From CAZVCJ01 sp964625745 (lineage in GTDB: Bacteria; Chloroflexota; Anaerolineae; VGOG01): a stretch of DNA of 13,462 nucleotides. Shown here piece by piece: positions 1-5,399 of the stretch (the first letter of the stretch is position 1; each line of letters opens with the position of its first letter). The notes under the pieces were generated by a model. That model had not been told where the DNA came from. It saw only the letters and a program-made list of their open reading frames with translations, and did no database searches. A program made the position numbers and the translations under genes. The stretch is from positions 1 through 13,462 of the forward strand of contig CAZVCJ010000108.1 of NCBI GenBank assembly GCA_964625745.1. Direction: 5' to 3'.

Positions 1-314
1 CCGAGCACCTCGGTGTCGGGATTCAGCAGAAGAACGTAGCGGGGCAGTTCGTGAGACTCGTCGGAGGGAAACCCCATCGCTCGCAGAGCCTGGTTATTGG
101 CCGCGGCGAAGCCGACGTTGGTCCCGTTGGCCATAAGCCTGGCCTGGGGGAAGCGCTCCCGCACCATCGCCGCGCTGCCGTCCGTCGAGGCATTATCCAC
201 CAGCCAAACCTCGCCCCTGAGAGTCGAGTCCTCTAAGCTTTCGTACACCGAGGCCAGGCAATCCTCCAGCAACCCCCGCACGTTCCAATTGACGATCACG
301 ACGGCTAGGTCCAA
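1..314 (-). CDS. Family 2 glycosyltransferase, N-terminal part (cut by window edge)
   Basis: The N-terminal 104 residues of a GT-A fold glycosyltransferase of family 2 (WbbL/rhamnosyltransferase-like) are present. Such enzymes move a sugar from a nucleotide-sugar donor to a growing polysaccharide or lipid-linked acceptor at the inner face of the membrane. The sequence opens with the first beta strand LAVVIVNWN (nucleotide binding). It continues with VDNASTDGS (uracil/ribose contact region), then GTNVGFAAANNQA, and ends in LLLNPDTEVL, where the Asp of NPD is the metal/donor position. The start is a TTG codon at 312-314, chosen because a G-run (GGGGGG) lies about 5 nt upstream and family members begin almost exactly here. 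No ATG is available in frame near the conserved start. The acceptor-binding C-terminal half is outside the window, so the acceptor sugar cannot be named. It is the first gene after a 332-base regulatory gap. Confidence 0.93.
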   Translation of the reverse strand, partial: MDLAVVIVNWNVRGLLEDCLASVYESLEDSTLRGEVWLVDNASTDGSAAMVRERFPQARLMANGTNVGFAAANNQALRAMGFPSDESHELPRYVLLLNPDTEVL

Positions 315-359
315 ACTTACCCCCCGTAAAAACGAGATGTGCTGCTGAGGTACAGCTCA

Positions 360-387
360 ATTATACTTATTGCGCGGCAAAAGGCAA
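360..387 (-). promoter_or_regulatory. Candidate sigma-70-type promoter for the glycosyltransferase
   Basis: On the minus strand a perfect TATAAT (360-365) lies 16 bp downstream of TTGCCT (382-387; four of six match TTGACA). A start site near 353 would give a leader of about 39 nt before the TTG start at 314. The -35 overlaps the foot of the hairpin at 386-412 by two bases. It is seen by eye only, and AT-rich gaps produce such matches by chance. Confidence 0.4.
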
Positions 388-412
388 GCCTCTGTCGGGG
401 CGACAGGGGCTT
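386..412 (-). terminator. 11-bp stem hairpin in the glycosyltransferase leader, attenuator-like
   Basis: Arms 386-396 and 402-412 pair over 11 bp with one G-U pair, around a 5-base loop (397-401). Read on the minus strand it is followed by GCC and then TTTT, so it could act as a weak intrinsic terminator. It sits between the candidate promoter at 497-524 and the glycosyltransferase, which fits an attenuator or transcript-end barrier. The short U tract makes strong termination uncertain. Confidence 0.45.
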
Positions 413-496
413 CATTGTTGACCTCCAGACAAGCTCCCTTATCCAACGGAGGCAAGGCAGTTTCAGAAGCAGTACGCGCTCTTCAACCTTTCGTCT

Positions 497-524
497 AGTA
501 TACCACAAAAACTTCCAAAATCAA
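497..524 (-). promoter_or_regulatory. Candidate extended -10 promoter
   Basis: The minus strand shows TGG directly before TATACT (-10 at 497-502, TGn at 503-505) and TTGATT 16 bp upstream (519-524; TTGA matches the consensus). It lies just past the terminator hairpin at 570-605 and points toward the glycosyltransferase. A transcript from here would carry a leader of about 175 nt containing the 386-412 hairpin. Confidence 0.35.
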
Positions 525-561
525 ACGAGAGGGTCGCGCCCTATCCAGGAGGTTACGCCCA

Positions 562-605
562 AAAGAAACCCCGGGCCATCATGCACAGGCGCATGATGGC
601 CCGGG
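562..605 (-). terminator. Intrinsic terminator, 15-bp perfect stem
   Basis: Arms 570-584 and 591-605 are perfect reverse complements (15 bp, GC-rich at the foot) around the 6-base loop at 585-590. On the minus strand the stem is followed by GTTTCTTTT, a T-rich tail. It therefore fits as the end of the transcript that carries the DksA-like and membrane-protein genes. The tail on the other strand is not T-rich, so termination is probably one-way. Confidence 0.7.
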
Positions 606-646
606 TTGCCTGGCCGACTGGATCGCAGGTCTATGGAGCTTATAGA

Positions 647-802
647 CTAACGAATCCACGTCGGGCTAGATTCCGAGGGCAGGGAAAAGGAGAGGACTTG
701 CCGAGGACATTTGAGACCCAGGGCCCGGATCAACCACTGGAGAAAGAATAGAATACACTCGGCATACCGGTCGATGGGAAAGAACTGGTAGTGTTGCATC
801 AT
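647..802 (-). CDS. Possible small protein, 51 residues, unknown
   Basis: A 51-codon frame starts at ATG 800-802 or at the adjacent ATG 797-799. It is preceded by a strong GAGGAGG ribosome site; the second ATG has the better spacing, about 5 nt. The frame begins about 60 nt after the end of the membrane-protein gene and finishes about 40 nt before the terminator hairpin, so it would be the last gene of that transcript. The protein has a hydrophobic middle (CILFFLQWLIRALGL), possibly amphipathic or membrane-inserted, and a Pro/Ser-rich tail. I recognise no family. The ribosome site and position argue for a gene; the short length argues for caution. Confidence 0.35.
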   Translation of the reverse strand: MMQHYQFFPIDRYAECILFFLQWLIRALGLKCPRQVLSFSLPSESSPTWIR

Positions 803-863
803 ACCCTCCTCATCATTGTGGAGACTTAAGGTATCCTGTTCGCCCTTCAAGAGAGGACAGCGA

Positions 864-1394
864 CTACAACGAAGCGACGCTGACGGTGAAGAGGACCATA
901 CCAAGAATCAGCAACGCCAGCGCGGCCACAGGATTATGAGCAAGGATTCGGACACGTTGCAGGAGACCAGAGAGAGAAATCATCCGGCGGCCTTCTTGAG
1001 CAACCTCAGTAGGGGGTTGGTTCTGCTGCCTCAAAAGAGCTATGCCGGCGCACAGAAGATAGAAAGCCCCAGCGCCCCCTATCGCGACGGAGGCCGCCCT
1101 GGTCGCCACCACGAGCGTCTCCAGCCCGCGCGATTTGAGTTGAAACCAACGCTCCCTATGTTCCGCTTCCTGGGCTTGTTGAGCTTCCAACGCTTTTATC
1201 TTGACTGCCTGCTCCTGTTCCAGCCACTTCAAGTTGATTTGGTTCTCGGCTTCCCAAGCTTCTCTTTGTGCTTTCATCATGCTAGCCTGTTCTCGCGCTT
1301 TCCAAGGGTTTGCCAGCTCTGATCCTGCGAAGACCATGCCGAAAGCAAATGCGAGCGCCAGCACGATGAGCACAAACACGACTGCTGTTTTCAT
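864..1394 (-). CDS. Coiled-coil membrane protein, 176 residues, unknown function
   Basis: I do not recognise a family. Residues 3-24 form a very hydrophobic N-terminal segment that could be a signal peptide (AGS at 23-25) or a membrane anchor. Residues 31-90 are charged and Gln/Glu/Ala-rich (REQ, QREAWEAENQ, LEAQQAQEAEHRER), which predicts a coiled coil. Residues 99-121 and 155-174 are two further membrane helices, the last ending at the C-terminus. The likely layout is helix, extramembrane coiled coil, helix, loop, helix. The ATG at 1392-1394 is chosen over the adjacent GTG at 1395-1397. Both sit behind GGAGGAGGGAG, and the ATG has better spacing. It follows the DksA-like gene by about 75 nt and is probably on the same transcript. 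Confidence 0.75.
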   Translation of the reverse strand: MKTAVVFVLIVLALAFAFGMVFAGSELANPWKAREQASMMKAQREAWEAENQINLKWLEQEQAVKIKALEAQQAQEAEHRERWFQLKSRGLETLVVATRAASVAIGGAGAFYLLCAGIALLRQQNQPPTEVAQEGRRMISLSGLLQRVRILAHNPVAALALLILGMVLFTVSVASL

Positions 1395-1470
1395 CACTGC
1401 TCCCTCCTCCCGACACTTGGCCGGCTAACTATAACTGAGGTCCTCCACTAAGGTAGACTCGTTGTGTCTT

Positions 1471-1839
1471 TCACGCTGCATGGCTTCGGGATCTGCGAGC
1501 CTTTTGCTCGGCGCGCCGCTGGCAACTGACACAGCGGGTGACACCGACTAGAAGCTCCAGCCGTGCAGCTTCAATGGGTTGACCGCAATCCTCGCACACA
1601 CTGGCGAGTCCCTGAGCAAACCGTTTCTCAGCATGTACCAACTGCTGAAGTTCTTGCCGCAGATGATGACAGAGCGCCATGCCTGTGGATCGCTGCATCA
1701 AATCGTTGGCCTTGTCGGCCTCATCGCCTCTCGAATCGGATCCCTGGCGCAACTGAATACTGAACTTCTCGGCTTGCGCCTGCACACGCTCAAGCTCCTC
1801 ATAGATCTGACTGCACCCTCGCAGACCTACTGTTGCCAT
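1471..1839 (-). CDS. DksA/TraR-family C4 zinc-finger protein
   Basis: A 122-residue protein resembles the DksA/TraR family, whose members insert a coiled-coil tip into the RNA polymerase secondary channel and alter promoter choice, often together with ppGpp. Residues 10-80 are helical. They carry DEADKA at 39-44, which matches the DxxDxA tip motif needed for polymerase action in DksA. The zinc finger is Cys82-x2-Cys85 (CEDCG) and Cys103-x2-Cys106 (CVSC), with the usual spacing. The C-terminus is Arg-rich. The protein is shorter than E. coli DksA (151 residues) and longer than TraR. ATG 1837-1839 has a G-run (GGGGGG) about 9 nt upstream. It lies just after the terminator of the large signalling operon, and the membrane-protein gene follows it. 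An alternative role is a YocK/YteA-type general-stress zinc finger. Confidence 0.85.
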   Translation of the reverse strand: MATVGLRGCSQIYEELERVQAQAEKFSIQLRQGSDSRGDEADKANDLMQRSTGMALCHHLRQELQQLVHAEKRFAQGLASVCEDCGQPIEAARLELLVGVTRCVSCQRRAEQKARRSRSHAA

Positions 1840-1955
1840 TGGCTATGCCCCCCTGTTGTTTTGTTCGTAGATGGCCTTCCTTAGTCGCTGTGACTGCAAG
1901 CTCTCCGTACGAAAAGGTTCATGTCGTTTCCTACAAGCCACTCGTATTATAAACC

Positions 1956-1988
1956 AAAAAGGCCAGCCGCGTTGCTCACGGCTGGCCT
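1956..1988 (-). terminator. Intrinsic terminator ending the five-gene signalling operon
   Basis: Arms 1960-1969 and 1979-1988 (AGGCCAGCCG / CGGCTGGCCT) pair perfectly over 10 GC-rich bp around a 9-base loop. On the minus strand the stem runs straight into TTTTT GG TTT. It lies about 130 nt past the stop codon of the winged-helix response regulator, so it closes that operon and separates it from the DksA-like gene. Confidence 0.88.
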
Positions 1989-2026
1989 GCAATTGTATGC
2001 GAACAGATGATAACTAGCTTGTACCT

Positions 2027-2083
2027 GTCACAGTTCTATGACGGAAAGATGTTGATGTGGCACCGAAAGATGACAGAAAGATG
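2027..2083 (-). repeat. Tandem 11-bp direct repeats, probable winged-helix regulator operator
   Basis: Three exact copies of GAAAGATG (2044-2051, 2065-2072, 2076-2083; CATCTTTC on the minus strand) lie 21 and 11 bp apart, that is two turns and one turn of the helix. On the minus strand the unit reads as CATCTTTCYGT repeated at an 11-bp step. It ends in CCGTCAT-AGAA-CTGTGAC (2027-2044), the 7+4+7 layout of a Pho box (two 7-mers with a 4-bp spacer), as bound by tandem OmpR/PhoB-type proteins. It sits between the stop of the winged-helix regulator and the operon terminator, upstream of the DksA-like gene. The geometry is seen; binding by the operon's own regulator is inferred. Confidence 0.5.
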
Positions 2084-2115
2084 CGAGCAGAACACATCAT
2101 CACAGGTGGTCTTCA

Positions 2116-4095
2116 TCACTGCTGGCAGAGCATGTAGCCCTTCCCGCGAATGGTACGGATGTAGCGCGGATGATCGGGGTCGGGCTCTATCTTCTCCCGC
2201 AGACGACCTACGAGGGAGTTGATCCGACTTGCTTGCTGTTCGTCATCTATATACATATCCTTAAGTCCCTCTTCCACAATGGGGCGGCGCTCGCAGAGAC
2301 GTCCAGCATGATTATAGAGGTAAAGCAACAAGTCGAATTCCGAAGGACTCAGAGCAACCTGTTCCCCTTCAACACGGACCTGGTGGCTGGCCTTGTCAAT
2401 CTCTATCGCCTTCGCCGTTGGAGGAGAACCCCCAGTAGAAGGCTTCTCGCCTATCTGTGTTATCTTACCCCAGATCATGGCTGCAGCGAGGAGAGCATGA
2501 GCCAGCCGAGCCAGTTCCTGTCGGGTGTGCTTGATATCAGGAGCGTAGCCTGCTACACTGCTCATGGCACGTAAAAGAAGCCCCTCGCAGTATGGTATAG
2601 GATCTCCTCCTCCGGAATGGAAAGCCAGGCGTCGAATCTCCTGGACAACACTGAGGGCTTTTCGAAACTGAGGCTCTATATCCTGGATATACAAACGTTC
2701 GTTCAAGCGAGTTGGAGCCACCAGGCGCTTTTCAAACTCGTGCAGGGCCTGCAGGTCAGCAGACTCCACAAGGTCGAAACGGACAATTGCCTCCAGGGAG
2801 ACGAAATCCCACAATAGAGGGGCAGGGCCGGCCTGGGCGAAGTCAGTGAGCCATGTCCGGCCCTGCTGACCCACCAGGATGTTGTCACAACTCAGCGTGC
2901 CAGGAGTGATGCGGCATACCACTGGCGGGCCATCGGCCACCGCTTCTTCGTAGATATGGGGAATCGGGTTGGGATAGGAGACAGTGTCACTGTTGGGAAA
3001 TCGAAGGGTCAATTCGTCCGCTGAAAGCTCTATCGTCGTCGGACCCAGGGAGAGGGCCTCCTTGACCAGTACCTGAGTTCGCTGTTGGAATTCCTCTTGT
3101 GTGATCTCCTCCAGACTGGAGTTCAGATGTTCAAGGTACAACTGGCTCAGACTTTTGGTCTCGTCCAGGATGCGACTTCCCCGATGCCAGGCAGCCAGGG
3201 TGGTCTGAAAAAGGTGCCCTAGAGCCTCTCTGACCCGTGCTGCCTTATTCACCCGATAGAAAGCCTCGAACGTCTGCACCTGCTCCAAATCGGCTTCGGG
3301 CAGGACGTAGGCTACGGCGGCGAAGCGCATTGTCTCGGCGAAGCCGGCCAGAGCAGTGCCAGTGCCTCCCTTGGGCGCGAATTCCCTGTGGCGGGCGATC
3401 TCCTGCTCGATCTGGGGCCTCAGCCCACAGGTGACGACGAGTTGCTCTAAGATCTCTTTCGGAGAATAGGCGAAGACCGTCATGCAGGTCCGCCCTTCTC
3501 GGCGCCAGAGGAGCTGGCCAACAGTGATCTGGCTCTTTTCGTAGAACAGCTTGCGAAACAGGTCTTCTAGCTCGCCGGCCCGATCAGGCAGGCGGACACT
3601 ATCAAGATCGGGCTCAATGATGGTGACGAAGTGGGGAAAGGAGAGGCGCTCCCGCTCATCCCAGCGGATGACCAGGTCCCAGTTGATGCGGACGTGCTGA
3701 GTGAAGGCCCGCTCCACAGCCTCGATCAGCACCTCTGCTCCCTTTCTCTCCTTTTCCCCTTTCTTGGATATGTAATCCACAGCCGCTGGCAACCTATCTA
3801 CTCTGCGCTTCAAGGTAAGCTTGGCAGTTTCAGCATCTGGAAAGCCGGTCAGCATGATTTTCGGAAGTGAATCATAGGTAGCTTCTAGAGCCAGTTCCAT
3901 GCCACTAATGTCTCCGGGAGTGTCATCTGTAAGCCGAATATCAAGGATTGCTAGTTGCACTCGCTTGTGATCAAGAATGTTTCGGGCTTCCTCGGGGGAA
4001 AATGCCTTCAACACAGTGTACCCTTCAGCCTCGAGAAACTCCGATCGGGCTTCCACGAAGTCACGGTCATTGTCAGCAAATAGTATAACTCTCAT
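2116..4095 (-). CDS. Response regulator: REC, degenerate kinase-fold domain, OmpR-type winged helix
   Basis: This 659-residue protein is the DNA-binding output of the operon. Residues 1-130 are a receiver domain with acidic residues Asp8/Asp10, phosphoacceptor Asp52 (AILDIRL), Thr83 and Lys111. Residues about 145-540 resemble the aminoglycoside-phosphotransferase/kinase fold called 'ternary complex-associated' in conflict-system surveys (TCAD9-like, from memory). The tell-tale stretches are GLRPQIEQEIARHREF, the Asn-containing CDNILV at 403-408, TWLTDFA with Asp418, and WDFVSLE. The usual HGD catalytic triplet reads PGT (398-400), and the expected ATP-binding Lys is Thr222, so I infer a pseudokinase that binds rather than phosphorylates. 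Residues 562-659 are a PhoB/OmpR winged helix (LSPSEFDLLLYL, then RTIRGKGYML). Ordinary OmpR regulators are about 230 residues, so the middle domain is the novelty. The ATG follows GGAG by 8 nt and is 29 nt after the previous gene. Confidence 0.85.
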   Translation of the reverse strand: MRVILFADNDRDFVEARSEFLEAEGYTVLKAFSPEEARNILDHKRVQLAILDIRLTDDTPGDISGMELALEATYDSLPKIMLTGFPDAETAKLTLKRRVDRLPAAVDYISKKGEKERKGAEVLIEAVERAFTQHVRINWDLVIRWDERERLSFPHFVTIIEPDLDSVRLPDRAGELEDLFRKLFYEKSQITVGQLLWRREGRTCMTVFAYSPKEILEQLVVTCGLRPQIEQEIARHREFAPKGGTGTALAGFAETMRFAAVAYVLPEADLEQVQTFEAFYRVNKAARVREALGHLFQTTLAAWHRGSRILDETKSLSQLYLEHLNSSLEEITQEEFQQRTQVLVKEALSLGPTTIELSADELTLRFPNSDTVSYPNPIPHIYEEAVADGPPVVCRITPGTLSCDNILVGQQGRTWLTDFAQAGPAPLLWDFVSLEAIVRFDLVESADLQALHEFEKRLVAPTRLNERLYIQDIEPQFRKALSVVQEIRRLAFHSGGGDPIPYCEGLLLRAMSSVAGYAPDIKHTRQELARLAHALLAAAMIWGKITQIGEKPSTGGSPPTAKAIEIDKASHQVRVEGEQVALSPSEFDLLLYLYNHAGRLCERRPIVEEGLKDMYIDDEQQASRINSLVGRLREKIEPDPDHPRYIRTIRGKGYMLCQQ

Positions 4096-4124
4096 ACATC
4101 ACACTCCAGCAACCTTCTGAAACG

Positions 4125-4973
4125 TTACGTGATTTCGGAACTTGTGGACTTGCTTCCCTGCGTTGCGAGCCACTGTCTAGCCGCAAAGCCAATTATCTCT
4201 TTCTTTGTGTTATCTTGATCTTCTGATGAAAGTAGTTCATCGCTGGCGGCAAAAAGGCTCTCAAACAGCCTCATCTGAAGCAACTCGCCGTGATACTCAT
4301 CCACGCGTTTATGGGCAACGTCCACGCGGCGGAAAAACAGGTAATTGACAACCTCAGTTACGATCCCGCCAGCGGTGCTGGCAATGCCAACGGGTCGGTC
4401 ATCCACACTCTGGAATGTCAGGACTATCCCACCAAAGATCAGTCCAATTCCTAACAATGATACCACCAGGGAGGCCCAGTAGTGTACTCGAGCTTCTTTC
4501 CTTGCATCTGCATAGTCTTCATTCAGTTGTCTGGAGATGCTATCCACCGTTTGCTTGAAAGCGCGCTGCCCAAGTTGCAGTGCCTCGCGAATGGCCTTGA
4601 TAAGAACCTCTGGTCCCTCTTGCTCCTGTTGCTGCTTTGTCAAAAACTTGACAGCCGGCGGCAACCCTTCAAGTTCCGGTGCCAAAGCTTGTATTGCTGC
4701 CTCAATCGTTGGGTAGCCAGTCAGCATGATCTTTGGGACGTGACGAGCAACCTCCTTAGCGAGGGTCAGACCACTCACGTCTTTTTCATCATGATCTCTG
4801 AGTAAACGAATATCCAGGATCGCAACATCTATTCGTTCCTGCTCCAGTATTCTCCGCGCGTCGGATGGATTGATAGCAACGATAATATCATATCCCTCGT
4901 GTTCCAAGAACTCTTTTCGGGCGTTAACAAAGCTTATGTCATTGTCAGCAAACAGGATAGTCGCTTCTGCCAT
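4125..4973 (-). CDS. REC domain fused to a two-helix membrane module (TRADD-N-associated-TM-like)
   Basis: Numbered from the preferred start, the 282-residue protein has a receiver domain at 1-135 with Asp9/Asp11, phosphoacceptor Asp54 (AILDIRL), Thr85 and Lys113. A basic helical linker (YADARKEARVHYW) follows. Two membrane helices then span about 166-188 and 195-214. After them comes RVDEYHGELLQ, with a helical tail to the end. The helix-Gly-rich turn-helix plus the 'DEYH.ELL' tail matches what I recall of the membrane module next to TRADD-N domains in bacterial conflict systems; the TRADD-N domain itself is absent. A phosphorylatable output at the inner membrane is inferred. ATG 4971-4973 is preferred over the upstream ATG (5024) because GGAGGA lies 7 nt before it. 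It overlaps the preceding gene by 29 bp. Its receiver closely resembles that of the next gene. Confidence 0.82.
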   Translation of the reverse strand: MAEATILFADNDISFVNARKEFLEHEGYDIIVAINPSDARRILEQERIDVAILDIRLLRDHDEKDVSGLTLAKEVARHVPKIMLTGYPTIEAAIQALAPELEGLPPAVKFLTKQQQEQEGPEVLIKAIREALQLGQRAFKQTVDSISRQLNEDYADARKEARVHYWASLVVSLLGIGLIFGGIVLTFQSVDDRPVGIASTAGGIVTEVVNYLFFRRVDVAHKRVDEYHGELLQMRLFESLFAASDELLSSEDQDNTKKEIIGFAARQWLATQGSKSTSSEIT

Positions 4974-5388
4974 GTGGTATTCCTCCATCTGTATCTGCAG
5001 TTCCAACTGCTGAATGCTGTTCAAGAACCTTCTGGAAACTTGCCAACATCTCCCCTTCGCTCAGTGACTTGGACAGATAATCCATGGCGCCGGCTCGGAT
5101 AATATCCCTGGCAACTTTCCAGTGCTTGGAAGTAGTAACAACGACAATCCTGGTACCAGGGTCTAGTTCGCGAATCTGAGAAACTAACTTTGGTGCGCTC
5201 GTAACTGCTCCGGCATCCACAATCACAATGTCGTAGGTTTGTTCTTGGAGCAAACTGGCTAACTCACTCTCTGAAGCAACTAGCAAAGAGCCCAAGGCAA
5301 CCAAGGCTTCTCGAAGCACCTGATTTCCGTAATCATCCGGAGAATCACTGACGAGTAGAAAATGAGAAGGTGTGGGCATTTGAACCAA
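4945..5388 (-). CDS. Single-domain response regulator (stand-alone REC)
   Basis: A 147-residue protein is almost entirely one receiver domain. Phosphoacceptor Asp58 lies in YDIVIVDAG, Thr85/Thr86 are in IVVVTTS and Lys107 is in DYLSKS. The acidic pair is incomplete: the expected DD reads Ser14-Asp15 (LLVSDSP), so metal binding and phosphorylation may be weak. There is no output domain. Residues 120-147 look unstructured and polar. It could act as a phosphate shuttle or sink between the two kinases and the two output regulators. The start is TTG 5386-5388, with AGGAG 8 nt upstream; the later ATG (5377-5379) is 17 nt from that site. It begins 11 nt after the kinase gene and overlaps the next gene by 29 bp, suggesting translational coupling. 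Confidence 0.8.
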   Translation of the reverse strand: MVQMPTPSHFLLVSDSPDDYGNQVLREALVALGSLLVASESELASLLQEQTYDIVIVDAGAVTSAPKLVSQIRELDPGTRIVVVTTSKHWKVARDIIRAGAMDYLSKSLSEGEMLASFQKVLEQHSAVGTADTDGGIPHGRSDYPVC

Positions 5389-5399
5389 TTAGGCAGCTC

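Larger units (their letters stand above)
315..646. other. 332-base intergenic region with no convincing gene
   Basis: Short open frames exist on both strands but none has a ribosome site plus recognisable protein. What it does hold, read on the minus strand, is a strong terminator-like hairpin (570-605), an extended -10 promoter candidate (497-524), a second strong hairpin (386-412) and a second promoter candidate (360-387) before the glycosyltransferase start. This arrangement looks like the end of one transcription unit followed by a structured leader for the next. Confidence 0.6.

Noticed and set aside
816..1322. Plus-strand open frame of 168 codons
   Set aside because: It is the complement of the membrane coiled-coil gene. 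The minus frame has a strong ribosome site and sensible helices; the plus frame does not.
1946..1951. TATAAT on the minus strand just past the operon terminator, as promoter for the DksA-like gene
   Set aside because: No acceptable -35 is found 16-18 bp upstream; that position falls in the terminator hairpin and reads CAACGC. Possible but not supported enough to list.
2027..2083. CRISPR-like array
   Set aside because: The repeats are only 8-11 bp with 3-13 bp between them, with no spacers of normal length and no cas genes.
4974..5024. Upstream ATG start for the REC-membrane protein
   Set aside because: It would lengthen the overlap with the preceding gene to 80 bp. The ATG at 4971-4973 has a GGAGGA site 7 nt before it and starts the receiver domain at the usual place.
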